From positions 1-41,976 of the forward strand of contig CAMPKJ010000011.1 of assembly GCA_946887105.1 (NCBI GenBank): 41,976 nt of DNA, in the 5' to 3' direction. The position numbers were made by a program, and so were the translations under genes. Each line of letters opens with the position of its first letter. The first letter of the stretch is position 1. Shown in pieces: positions 8,639-16,272 of the stretch. Below the pieces are notes generated by a model. That model searched no databases, had not been told where the DNA came from, and worked only from the letters and a program-made list of their open reading frames with translations. The stretch comes from an uncultured Acidobacteriota bacterium (GTDB lineage: Bacteria; Acidobacteriota; Thermoanaerobaculia; Gp7-AA8).

Positions 8639-9589
8639 TCAACCGAAGAGGGTTCGGGGCGATTCCATCGTTCGCCTGGCGCCTTCGATCGCGCCGAGGA
8701 GCCCGACCTCCTCGTTCACGATCACGTCGACGGGGATGGTGCGCATTACGTCCGTGAAGCGGCCCTTGCGCGTGAAGGCGTCGACGAAGGCGCCGCCCGT
8801 GAACCAGGAGATGTTCTTTGCGGCGATGCCGCCGGCGAGATAGACGCCGCCGCGCGCGAGGGTGGAAATGGCGACGTCCCCCGCCTCGGCACCATAGGCG
8901 TCGACGAAGATCCGCGACGCACGCATCGCCAGCGGATCGCCGGCGTCCGCGCGCTCGGCGATGTCGGCGGCCGCGATCTCCTCGCCGCCGAGAAAGGTAA
9001 AGATGTTGACGAGCCCCATCCCCGATACCACCCGCTCGGTGCTGACGTGCCCATACCGCTGTTGCAGGTAGAGGAAAAGCCGCGCCTGCTCCTCGTCCTG
9101 CGGCGAAAAATCCGCATGCCCTCCCTCGCCGGGGATGACGTGATGCACGCCGCCGACGTTCACCACCAGCGCTTCGCCGAGTCCGGTTCCGGCGCCGAGG
9201 ATGGCCATGGGCGCGGCGCGGTCGCGGTCTCCCTCCTGAATGCAGACGAGATCGGCGGGCTGGAGCAGCGGAACGCCGAGGCCGACCGCGTAGAAGTCGT
9301 TGATCAGCGAGACCCGCCCGAATGCGAACGCGGTCGAGAGCGCCGATTCCTCGGTAATCCAGCCGACATTCGTCACGGATGCGCGCCGGTTCAAGACGGG
9401 GCCGGCCACGGCAAAACACGCCGCGTCGACCGGCCCGGGGATCCCTTCCGAGAGAAACTCACGCAGAACATCGTCGAACGCAGCCCAGGCGGTGCTTTCG
9501 TATCGCGTCTTCTTGACGTAGGTGCCGTCCGCTTCGACGCAGCACAACAGCGTCTTCGTTCCGCCGACGTCTCCCGCTACGAATCGCAT
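8639..9589 (-). CDS. glk: Glucokinase, bacterial Glk type
   Basis: Protein of 316 residues matching the bacterial glucokinase family (Pfam PF02685) in length and motifs: the phosphate motif GDVGGTKT at residues 6-13, INDFYAVG near 98, GAGTGLGEA near 133 and GEGGHADFSP near 155, the last two lining the sugar site. It phosphorylates glucose with ATP for entry into glycolysis. The start is ATG 9589; a TTG directly upstream is a less likely alternative. It is the first gene of an operon with ychF and is divergent from an XRE regulator with a palindrome between them, so that regulator may control it. Confidence 0.94.
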   Translation of the reverse strand: MRFVAGDVGGTKTLLCCVEADGTYVKKTRYESTAWAAFDDVLREFLSEGIPGPVDAACFAVAGPVLNRRASVTNVGWITEESALSTAFAFGRVSLINDFYAVGLGVPLLQPADLVCIQEGDRDRAAPMAILGAGTGLGEALVVNVGGVHHVIPGEGGHADFSPQDEEQARLFLYLQQRYGHVSTERVVSGMGLVNIFTFLGGEEIAAADIAERADAGDPLAMRASRIFVDAYGAEAGDVAISTLARGGVYLAGGIAAKNISWFTGGAFVDAFTRKGRFTDVMRTIPVDVIVNEEVGLLGAIEGARRTMESPRTLFG

Positions 9590-9624
9590 CAAATGAGTTT
9601 AGCGTGCTGGCGGTCATGCCGGCG

Positions 9625-9643
9625 GTTTGCACCCCGTGCAAAC
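9625..9643. promoter_or_regulatory. Perfect 19-bp palindrome, candidate operator
   Basis: GTTTGCAC-CCC-GTGCAAAC is a perfect inverted repeat (8-bp arms, 3-nt centre) in the gap between divergent glk and the XRE-family gene. Size and symmetry fit an HTH dimer site. The loop and the absence of a T-tract argue against a terminator. Confidence 0.55.
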
Positions 9644-9748
9644 ATTTGGCAGGAATGAATGAAGCATCGGGTTGCTTACGCTCGAGAGAGAGAGAGAGCC
9701 AGCATGCGAGTGTCGGAATTGCGCGCGTGCGGGAAGGATTCGCGTACC

Positions 9749-10177
9749 ATGCCATTCATGATCGGAGAACGACTTCGTGAAGCCCGGCTTGCCCAGAACC
9801 GCTCTCTGGCCGACGTCGCGGCGAAGGCGGAGATCAGCGTGGCCACCCTGTCTCGCATCGAGACGGACAAGCAGTCGCTCGAGCTCGGACTCTTTCTTTC
9901 CATTGCCGCGGTGCTGCAGGTTTCGCCGCAGCAGCTCCTGGGCGATGACGGCAACGGCAACGGCGGCGATCCGCTGGCCCGCCGCATCGCCGCGCTCGGC
10001 TCGCGCGAGCGTCTCGAGCTCTGGAAGCAGCTGGCCGAGGAGCGGCGCTCGCACCGCGGCAAGCGTCGTGGCGCCGAGATGCAGCAGGTCAATCAGCAGG
10101 TCGAAGAGCTGCTCGCGCAGGTCGACTTTCTCCGCGAGGAGCTCGACTCGATCCGCAAGCACGTGAAGCGCCGCTAA
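9749..10177 (+). CDS. XRE-family helix-turn-helix regulator with coiled-coil tail
   Basis: Protein of 142 residues. Residues 4-70 form a Cro/CI-type HTH (IGERLREARL, SLADVAAKAEISVATLSRIE, then the helix LSIAAVLQVSPQQLL). The C-terminal half is charged with leucine heptads (QQVNQQVEELLAQVDFL), predicting dimerisation by a coiled coil. The start ATG 9749 has AAGGA 10 nt upstream; ATG 9659 would add a GA-rich leader of no protein-like character. It is divergent from glk, with a palindrome in between that is its probable operator. Its 3' end overlaps the convergent CheB-CheR gene by 4 bp. Confidence 0.85.
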   Translation: MPFMIGERLREARLAQNRSLADVAAKAEISVATLSRIETDKQSLELGLFLSIAAVLQVSPQQLLGDDGNGNGGDPLARRIAALGSRERLELWKQLAEERRSHRGKRRGAEMQQVNQQVEELLAQVDFLREELDSIRKHVKRR

Positions 10178-12678
10178 TCCCCTGACGGCCTGTCGATCAG
10201 CACCAGCACCGCGCCGTCGATCTTGTTGTCGATGGTCCGGTACGGCCGGATGCGCAGCAGACATGCGTTCTCGTTGCGATCGACCACTTCCAGCTCCCGC
10301 ACTTCCAGCGTGTCGATGACGTCGACGATCATGTGCTCGAGCTCTTTGACCACCAGCGTCAGCTTCAGATCGTTGATGGGGCGTCCGACATCCGCGGGGA
10401 TCAGGTTCAACACGCGCTGGGCGCTCGGGTTGAAGCGGCGGATGCGCAACGCGCTGTCGAGCATGACGATCGGCAGATCGACCGAGGCCAGCAGGTTCAC
10501 GAGGTCGTTGTGGATCGAGCCGAGCTCCTGATTGCGGTTCTCCAGCTCTTCGTTGAGCGTGGTCAGCTCTTCGTTCGATGACTGCAGCTCTTCCTTGGCG
10601 GTCTCGAGCTCTTCGTTCGTGCTCTGCAGCTCCTCGTTGCTCGACTGGATCTCCTCATTGGCCGAGCGGAGCTCCTCGTTCATCGCCTCCTGCTCTTCGA
10701 TGATCGACTGCAGGTATTCGCGCGTGGCCTCGAGCTCGCGTTTGAGGCGGGCCGCGCCGCGTGGATCGGGCTCCGGCTCCGGCGCGACCGCTTTTTTTCT
10801 GCCGCGGCGCTTCGGCTGCGCGTCCGGCACGGCCTCGAAGAGCACGAGCTGGAAGCGCTCTTTCGACGGCGAGAAGAACGGGATCACTTCGAGATTGACC
10901 AGCGTGGTGTGGTCGTTGGTCTTGACGCGCACTCCTTCGGCGCGCACCGGCTCGTTCTTCTTGCGCGAGGCCAGGATCGCGCTGCGCAGATCCGCCAGCA
11001 GTCCTTCACGCGCCATCTTCAGGAGGTTGAAGCTGGCCACGCCGGTGGGCGGCTCGAGATACAGCGACGTGCGCCCGCGGAACTGCAGCACTTCGAGATC
11101 TTCGTTGATGACCACGCCGGGCGGTGAAAACCGCGTCAGCACCACGCGGTCCGCTTCGCGCAGGATGTTCGGCGGACTGACGGTCTGTTCTTCCATACGC
11201 ACCTTTCCCAATGGGAGCTGAGGCGTCACCACGTCGAAGTGCACTCCCAGGCGACTCGGAACGGCCTTCTTCTGATAGATCTTGTGCTTCCGGTCGACGA
11301 CCGAGAACAGGTTGCCATGATTGCCGATCGTCTCGGAACTGCCGAGCAGGAGATAGCCATCCGGCAGGAGCGAATAGTGAAAGATCGACATCACCTTTCG
11401 CTGCAGCTCCGCCCCGAGATAGATCATGACGTTCCGGCAGCTCACCAGGTCGAGGCGGGAGAACGGCGGATCGCTGACGAGGTTCGCCTTTGCGAAGACG
11501 CAGGAGTCGCGCACGCGCCGCACCACGCGATATCCCCCTTCGACTCTCGTGAAAAAGCGGCGCAGGCGCTCCGGTGACACGTCGACGCTGATGCTTTCCG
11601 GATAGGTTCCGGCGCGCGAGCGCTCCACCGCTTCTTCGCTGAGGTCGGTGCCGAAGACCTGCACGGGACGATGGAAACTGAGCTGGTCCGCCGCCTCGAG
11701 CATCAGGATGGCCAGCGAGTACGCCTCTTCGCCGGTCGCGCAACCGGGCACCCAGACGCGCACCGGGCTCCCGTCGTCGCGGCCGCGCATGACGGCCGGC
11801 ACGACGTTGCGCTCCAGAGCGGCGAACACCTCCGGATCGCGAAAGAAGCCGGTCACGCGAATGAGGATCTCGCGATAGAGCTGCTCGACCTCGGCGGGTC
11901 GATCGCGCAGGATCTGCACGTATTGCGAGAGCGTGCCGGCCCTGTGTACCGCCATGCGCCGCCGGATCCGCCGCTCGACCGTGCTCTGCTTGTACAGCCG
12001 GAAGTCGACGTCATGCCCCGCCTGCATCAGACGAAAGACCTCATCGAGCTCCGGTTTCAGCGGATGCGTTCCGGCGTCCGCCGTGGCCAGATGTTGCGCG
12101 ATGCTCAGGAGCTCTTTGGCGATGGCGTCCGGCGCGAGTACGTAATCGACCGCGCCGAGGGCGATGGCCGCTTGCGGCATCTGGGGAAAGGCCGCGTTGC
12201 GGTCCTGCGCGATGGTGATTCCGCCCTCGCCCTTGATCGCCGCGATGCCGGCCGATCCATCGGCGCCCGAGCCGGAGAGGATCACGCCGATGGCGCGGTC
12301 GCCCTGATCCTCGGCCAGCGAGCGGAGCGCGGCATCGATCGGCAGCGTATTCGGAGGACGCTCCGCCAGGCTCATCGTTCCCTTCGCAAGCGTCACCGCC
12401 ACCGATGGAGGAACGATGTAGACGCGATCGCGCTCGATCACCGTTCCGTCGGTCGCAACGACCACCGGCATCGGCGTGGCGCGCTCGATCACCTCGGCCA
12501 GATGGCTCTCGTGGCTCTTCTCCTGATGCAGGATGAACAGGATCGCCAGGCCGGGATGCTCGCCGAGTCCGCGCAGGATCTCGCGAAACGGATCGATGCC
12601 GCCGGCGGAGGCGCCGATGCCGGCGATCGGAAATGACGGCGGTGGCTCGTCGTGTCCGGTTGGGGCAACGCGGCTCAT
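10174..12678 (-). CDS. CheB-CheR fusion with coiled coil and PAS domain
   Basis: Protein of 834 residues. Residues 17-200 are a CheB methylesterase domain with catalytic Ser24 in GASAGG and the Asp in GSGADGSAG. Residues 215-485 are a CheR methyltransferase domain with the SAM site VWVPGCATGEE near 330. A long Glu/Asn-rich coiled coil of repeated NEELQS-type heptads (about 650-730) leads to a C-terminal PAS domain. Related proteins usually carry a histidine kinase after the PAS; here the protein stops there. It probably controls methylation of chemoreceptor-like sensors or signals through PAS. No CheA or receptor is nearby. Divergent from a second CheB with 31 bp between starts. Confidence 0.92.
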   Translation of the reverse strand: MSRVAPTGHDEPPPSFPIAGIGASAGGIDPFREILRGLGEHPGLAILFILHQEKSHESHLAEVIERATPMPVVVATDGTVIERDRVYIVPPSVAVTLAKGTMSLAERPPNTLPIDAALRSLAEDQGDRAIGVILSGSGADGSAGIAAIKGEGGITIAQDRNAAFPQMPQAAIALGAVDYVLAPDAIAKELLSIAQHLATADAGTHPLKPELDEVFRLMQAGHDVDFRLYKQSTVERRIRRRMAVHRAGTLSQYVQILRDRPAEVEQLYREILIRVTGFFRDPEVFAALERNVVPAVMRGRDDGSPVRVWVPGCATGEEAYSLAILMLEAADQLSFHRPVQVFGTDLSEEAVERSRAGTYPESISVDVSPERLRRFFTRVEGGYRVVRRVRDSCVFAKANLVSDPPFSRLDLVSCRNVMIYLGAELQRKVMSIFHYSLLPDGYLLLGSSETIGNHGNLFSVVDRKHKIYQKKAVPSRLGVHFDVVTPQLPLGKVRMEEQTVSPPNILREADRVVLTRFSPPGVVINEDLEVLQFRGRTSLYLEPPTGVASFNLLKMAREGLLADLRSAILASRKKNEPVRAEGVRVKTNDHTTLVNLEVIPFFSPSKERFQLVLFEAVPDAQPKRRGRKKAVAPEPEPDPRGAARLKRELEATREYLQSIIEEQEAMNEELRSANEEIQSSNEELQSTNEELETAKEELQSSNEELTTLNEELENRNQELGSIHNDLVNLLASVDLPIVMLDSALRIRRFNPSAQRVLNLIPADVGRPINDLKLTLVVKELEHMIVDVIDTLEVRELEVVDRNENACLLRIRPYRTIDNKIDGAVLVLIDRPSGD

Positions 12679-12709
12679 CTCTTGCTCGCACCGGGAGCCC
12701 GGAGAGATT

Positions 12710-13732
12710 GTGTCATCAGATCAACGCGTTGTGGTGGTCGGCGCATCGGCGGGCGGCGTCGAGGCGCTCATGCAATTCGCCGGCACGCTGCCGCGGGACT
12801 TTGCCGCTCCCGTCTGTATCGTATTGCATATCCCGCCTGATGCACCGAGTCTCCTCGCGCAGATCATCAGCCGCGACTCGCTTCTCCCCGCCGTCCATGC
12901 CGAGCACATGCAGAAGTGGGAGAACGGCACGATCTACATCGCGCCGCCCGACCGGCATCTGCTCATCCATGCCGACGGCACGCTGCGAGTGGTGCGCGGA
13001 CCTCGCGAGAACCGCCATCGTCCCGCCATCGATCCGCTCTTCCGCAGCGCGGCGATGGAGTTCGGACCGCGTGCGATCGGAATCATCCTGAGCGGCACGC
13101 TCGACGACGGCACCGCCGGCCTCTGGGCGATCAAAGAGCGCGGCGGAATCGCCATCGTGCAGCCTCCGGAGGAGGCGCTGTATCCGAGCATGCCGCAGAG
13201 CGCCATCGAGAACGTGGCCGTCGATCACATCGTACGCGTCCGCGCGATGGGCGAATTGCTCGCGACGCTGCTCAGCAGTCCGTCTCCCGGCGCGACAGCG
13301 CCGGTTTCGAGAGACATGAAGCTGGAGGTGCGCATGGCCGAGCTCGACGCCGATGCTCTCGACGAACCCGACCGTCCGGGGGAGCCGTCACCCTTCTCCT
13401 GCCCCGATTGCGGCGGCGTGTTGTGGATGATCGGCAAGGACGAATTCACCCGCTTCCGCTGTCGTGTCGGTCACGCGTTCGCTCCCGAGACGATGCTCGG
13501 CGCGCAGCAGGACGTGCTGGAGGAAGCGCTCTGGTCGGCCGTGAAGACGCTCGAGGAGACGGTGCTGCTGTCGCGCCGTCTCGCGGACGGGGAGCGGAAG
13601 CGCGGACATCCGTGGATGGCGGAACGCTTCGAGCGCAAGGAGCGCGACGCGCGCGCGCACGTCGAGGTGATCCGCCGTTACCTGCTGCGCCGCGATGACT
13701 CCACCGTCCCTGTGGAAGTCTCGTCGATGTGA
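12710..13732 (+). CDS. CheB-type methylesterase without receiver domain
   Basis: Protein of 340 residues. GASAGG near residue 11 holds the catalytic Ser13; the His in VLHIPPDAPS and the Asp in SGTLDDGTAG complete the triad. The N-terminal receiver domain of classical CheB is absent, so activity is not under direct phospho-control. The last ~110 residues contain CPDCGG and RFRCRVGHAF, a small Cys/His module found in this CheB subfamily, then helices. The start is GTG 12710 with GGAG 5 nt upstream; the longer reading upstream overlaps the divergent gene and is not protein-like. It would remove methyl groups from glutamates of sensor proteins. Confidence 0.9.
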   Translation: MSSDQRVVVVGASAGGVEALMQFAGTLPRDFAAPVCIVLHIPPDAPSLLAQIISRDSLLPAVHAEHMQKWENGTIYIAPPDRHLLIHADGTLRVVRGPRENRHRPAIDPLFRSAAMEFGPRAIGIILSGTLDDGTAGLWAIKERGGIAIVQPPEEALYPSMPQSAIENVAVDHIVRVRAMGELLATLLSSPSPGATAPVSRDMKLEVRMAELDADALDEPDRPGEPSPFSCPDCGGVLWMIGKDEFTRFRCRVGHAFAPETMLGAQQDVLEEALWSAVKTLEETVLLSRRLADGERKRGHPWMAERFERKERDARAHVEVIRRYLLRRDDSTVPVEVSSM

Positions 13733-13926
13733 TGCGCGAAGGTGCCGACATCGTGCACGAAGAGCTGCACAGTGTTCACGAAGTCGCGGAACAGATCGAC
13801 GTGACGGTGGTACAGCGCCACGCGCTGCGCCATCAATTCCTCGTTCCGGCGCAGCAGCATCTCGGCTTCGCGCGACAGCTCGTGCCATCGGGAGACGACG
13901 GACGGAGAGTCGCTAAGTTCTGACAT
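13678..13926 (-). CDS. Small predicted coiled-coil protein
   Basis: A reading of 82 residues from ATG 13926 (or 97 from ATG 13971) on the minus strand. Its sequence is amphipathic and helical (RWHELSREAEMLLRRNEELM, then HRHVDLFRDFVNTVQLFVHD), which looks protein-like rather than a shadow. The 3' end overlaps the last 55 bp of the convergent CheB gene. No good Shine-Dalgarno site is seen at either start. Family not recognised; the location between CheB and a receiver gene hints at signalling. Confidence 0.42.
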   Translation of the reverse strand: MSELSDSPSVVSRWHELSREAEMLLRRNEELMAQRVALYHRHVDLFRDFVNTVQLFVHDVGTFAHHIDETSTGTVESSRRSR

Positions 13927-13980
13927 CGCAAATGGTTGACGCAATGAGTGTGCCCTACATTCTTCCGTCATTCAATCTCA

Positions 13981-14008
13981 TTGCGCCTCCTGCAAACAGG
14001 AGTACACT
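13981..14008 (+). promoter_or_regulatory. Candidate promoter with palindromic spacer
   Basis: TTGCGC (13981-13986) and TACACT (14003-14008) flank a 16-bp spacer that is itself an exact inverted repeat, CTCCTG-caaa-CAGGAG. It lies 27 bp upstream of the receiver gene at 14036. A dimeric regulator could bind between the -35 and -10 boxes. Confidence 0.45.
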
Positions 14009-14035
14009 GTTTTCATCGACCGCAAGGGGTTCTCC

Positions 14036-14419
14036 ATGGAAGCAGCAGCTGCTGAAGTACTCATCATCGAAGATGACGAACAGATCCAGAAGCTGCTGAT
14101 CGCCATCCTCGCCCGCGGGGGCGTCTCCTCGCAAGTCGCCGGCGACGGCCAGGCCGCGGTGGCTCTGCTCGACTCGACGAAGTTCGACGCGGTCGTGCTC
14201 GATCTGATGCTCCCCCGCATGAACGGCTTCGACGTGTTGCGCCATCTCTCCGTGGCCGATCCGGCGATGCTGGAGCGGACCATCGTCATCACCGGCGCGT
14301 CGGAGCGCCTGTACCGGAACAGCCCGCAGATCCGCCACACGCGCGCGCTGCTGCGCAAGCCGTTCGACATCGCCAAGCTGCAGCAGGAAGTCGCGGCGGC
14401 CTGCGCCGTGCACCACTGA
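14036..14419 (+). CDS. Single-domain response regulator (receiver only)
   Basis: Protein of 127 residues: a lone receiver domain with the acidic pocket EDD (12-14), phospho-acceptor Asp56 in VLDLMLP, a Thr in VITGAS and the Lys in RKPFD. No output domain, as for the receiver at 6230, though the two share only the family features. AAGGGG lies 6 nt before the ATG. Close to two CheB-type genes, so it could be a phospho-acceptor in the same pathway, but no histidine kinase is present in the window. Confidence 0.93.
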   Translation: MEAAAAEVLIIEDDEQIQKLLIAILARGGVSSQVAGDGQAAVALLDSTKFDAVVLDLMLPRMNGFDVLRHLSVADPAMLERTIVITGASERLYRNSPQIRHTRALLRKPFDIAKLQQEVAAACAVHH

Positions 14420-14423
14420 AGCT

Positions 14424-14518
14424 GTTCCTCGGAGTGCCTCGGAGTGCCTCGGGTTCCTCGGAGGAGTCTTCCCCTTCACCCGAGGAACCGAGGAACGCCG
14501 AGGCACGCCGAGGAACTC
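14424..14518. repeat. Word-repeat hairpin, family 1 (copy c)
   Basis: Left arm of TTCCTCGG/GTGCCTCGG words, loop near 14466-14479, right arm of the reverse complement words ending in GAGGAACTC. It fills the gap between two convergent genes, 4 bp past each stop codon (14419 on plus, 14523 on minus). Confidence 0.87.
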
Positions 14519-14522
14519 GCGT

Positions 14523-15302
14523 CTAGTGCCGCCCCGCCGCACGCTCTTTCGGCGGCAGGATCTCCAGACACGTCGTCCACCATCCCGTCAGGATCGTCTC
14601 GACGAACTCCTCCGGCAGGCGTTCGTGGCGCATTTCATCAGCGAGCCGCTGATGGTCGTAGTGCACCGGCACGAATTCGACGGCCAGCGCACCGTCGCGC
14701 ACGTCGGCGATGGTGTACCAGACGTTCGTCCGTCCATCGTTTGCCGGACGTCCGATCACGCCGGCGTTGATCACGTGGCGTCCACGCGCCAGCGCCTTGT
14801 GCCAGTGCAGCCCGGTGTGCGTGCAGACGATGACGTCGGCGTCGTGATCGGCGCAGAGCTTCTCGAGAAACGGCTCCGGCGAGGTCGAGCGCCAGAGGAA
14901 TTCGTTGATGCGCCGCGGCGAGCCGTGCACGAGCAGGAATCGCCGGCCGCCCGCGGTGAAACGAATCTCGCGCGGCAGCGTCCCCATCCACTCTTTGTGC
15001 GCGTCGCTGGTGTGCTCGAACGTGTAGTCGTAGGAGATCTGCGCGTAATGGTTATCGCGCGGATCGGTGTAGCCGCAATGACAATCGGCGGCGCGCGTCG
15101 ACAGCGACTCTTCGTAGTTGCCTTGAATGCCCTCGACGCCGCGCGCGATCAGCAACTCCGGAACGCGATCGGGATATGGTCCGAACGCGCCCAGGTCGCC
15201 GAGGAAATAGATGCGGTCGACGTTGCGCCGGGCGATGTCGTCGAGCGTGGCGACGAGCGCGTGGTAATTCGAGTAAATGCCGCCGATGAATGCGTAGCGC
15301 AT
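14523..15302 (-). CDS. Calcineurin-like phosphoesterase with degenerate metal site
   Basis: Protein of 259 residues with the calcineurin-like fold signature: GDLGAFG at 35-41, GNYE at 61-64, LLVHGSP at 123-129, CTHTG at 160-164 and NAGVIGRP at 179-186. The first motif, normally SDIHGN with Asp and His metal ligands, reads GGIYSN (7-12), and the GNHE His is Tyr63. With three ligands lost, normal two-metal phosphoesterase chemistry is doubtful; it may bind a phosphoester without cleaving it, or use one metal. The ATG lies 1 nt past the stop of the radical SAM gene, so translation is coupled. Last gene of the four-gene cassette. Confidence 0.85.
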   Translation of the reverse strand: MRYAFIGGIYSNYHALVATLDDIARRNVDRIYFLGDLGAFGPYPDRVPELLIARGVEGIQGNYEESLSTRAADCHCGYTDPRDNHYAQISYDYTFEHTSDAHKEWMGTLPREIRFTAGGRRFLLVHGSPRRINEFLWRSTSPEPFLEKLCADHDADVIVCTHTGLHWHKALARGRHVINAGVIGRPANDGRTNVWYTIADVRDGALAVEFVPVHYDHQRLADEMRHERLPEEFVETILTGWWTTCLEILPPKERAAGRH

Positions 15303-15303
15303 G

Positions 15304-16173
15304 TCACGTGGTGCAGGTGACGCCGTCGACCCAGCACGTGTGACACGCGCCGTACTTCAGCGGAAACGCGCGCAGCGTCTCCGCCAGCGTGTCGCCCATC
15401 CGCGCCTCCGGCTCTTCGATCAGGATCGGGCAGACGTACACCCCTTTGCTCGTGGCCATGCGGCAGGACGAGCATTGCAGCTTGTCCGCATCGTCGTCCG
15501 TCAACGTGAATCCGGTCAGGCGCTCCCAGTCTTCGTACGCGCGGGTCCGTTGCTCCTCCGCGCCGATGCGAAACAGCGACAGCACTTTCAATCGCGGACG
15601 CTCGAAGCCGAAGGTGCGGATCAACTCGAGAAAGCGCGTGCGCCCTTCCGCGCCGGCCACGCCTTCCGCCGCGGTGGTGACGGTGATGACGGGATTGAGT
15701 CCGGCGTCCGCGAGATTGCGCAGGCCGATCATCACGCGGTCCCACACGCCTTTTCCGCGAATGGCATCGTGCGACTGGCGATCGAAGCCGTCCAGACTGA
15801 CGCGCAGGTCGAGCGAGTAGTCGCTCACATCGAACAATTCGCGCAGCTGTCTGCACACCTCGGGACGCAGCAGCATGCCGTTCGTCAGCACCGTGGCCGG
15901 CCCCTGCTGCAACGTCGCGGCGAGGATCGGCAGCATGTCGCGATTCATGAACGGCTCGCCGCCGGTGAAGTAGTACTCCCGCACGCCCAGTGCGCGCGCC
16001 TCATCGAGCCGCGCCTGCACGTCCGCCAGCGACATCATCTCGTGCGAGTGATTGCGCGGCGAGCAGGAGATGAAGCAATGCGTGCACTCGATGTTGCAGA
16101 TCGTCCCCGCCACCTGGAACCAGAGGGTGTCGAGGGCGCGCGGGGTGAGTGTGGGGGCGGGGGCGTCGTGCAT
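15304..16173 (-). CDS. Radical SAM/SPASM-like enzyme
   Basis: Protein of 289 residues starting at ATG 16173; a longer reading would begin inside the hairpin element and is rejected. Cys26, Cys30 and Cys33 form the CxxxCxxC cluster site, TGGEPFMNRD near 75 follows, and the C-terminal ~60 residues hold a second Cys set (QCSSC, YVCPIL, ACHTCWVDG) like a SPASM or twitch domain binding auxiliary [4Fe-4S] clusters. Such enzymes modify peptides or small molecules by radical chemistry. It is the third gene of a cassette with an AhpD-like protein, a flavoprotein and a calcineurin-like protein, a set reminiscent of arsenosugar-type clusters. No precursor peptide gene is evident. Confidence 0.9.
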   Translation of the reverse strand: MHDAPAPTLTPRALDTLWFQVAGTICNIECTHCFISCSPRNHSHEMMSLADVQARLDEARALGVREYYFTGGEPFMNRDMLPILAATLQQGPATVLTNGMLLRPEVCRQLRELFDVSDYSLDLRVSLDGFDRQSHDAIRGKGVWDRVMIGLRNLADAGLNPVITVTTAAEGVAGAEGRTRFLELIRTFGFERPRLKVLSLFRIGAEEQRTRAYEDWERLTGFTLTDDDADKLQCSSCRMATSKGVYVCPILIEEPEARMGDTLAETLRAFPLKYGACHTCWVDGVTCTT

Positions 16174-16183
16174 TGGTTGTCCG

Positions 16184-16269
16184 GAGTCGCAAAGTCGCAA
16201 AGTCTCAAAGTCTCAAAGAGGTTGCCAACACGTCCTTTGAGACTGTGCGACTTTGAGACTTTGCGACTC
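16184..16269. repeat. Word-repeat hairpin, family 2 (copy d), inside an operon
   Basis: Left arm of four GTCGCAAA/GTCTCAAA words, loop of about 15 nt, right arm of four complementary words with two mismatched units. It starts 3 bp after the stop codon of the flavoprotein gene and ends 10 bp before the start of the radical SAM gene, so it splits a same-strand gene cluster. Confidence 0.87.
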
Positions 16270-16272
16270 TCC

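Noticed and set aside
7382..9658. 758-codon plus-strand frame over ychF and glk
   Set aside because: Antisense of two genes with certain family motifs.
13729..13923. 64-residue plus-strand frame after CheB
   Set aside because: Shadow of the small coiled-coil gene, with no ribosome site.
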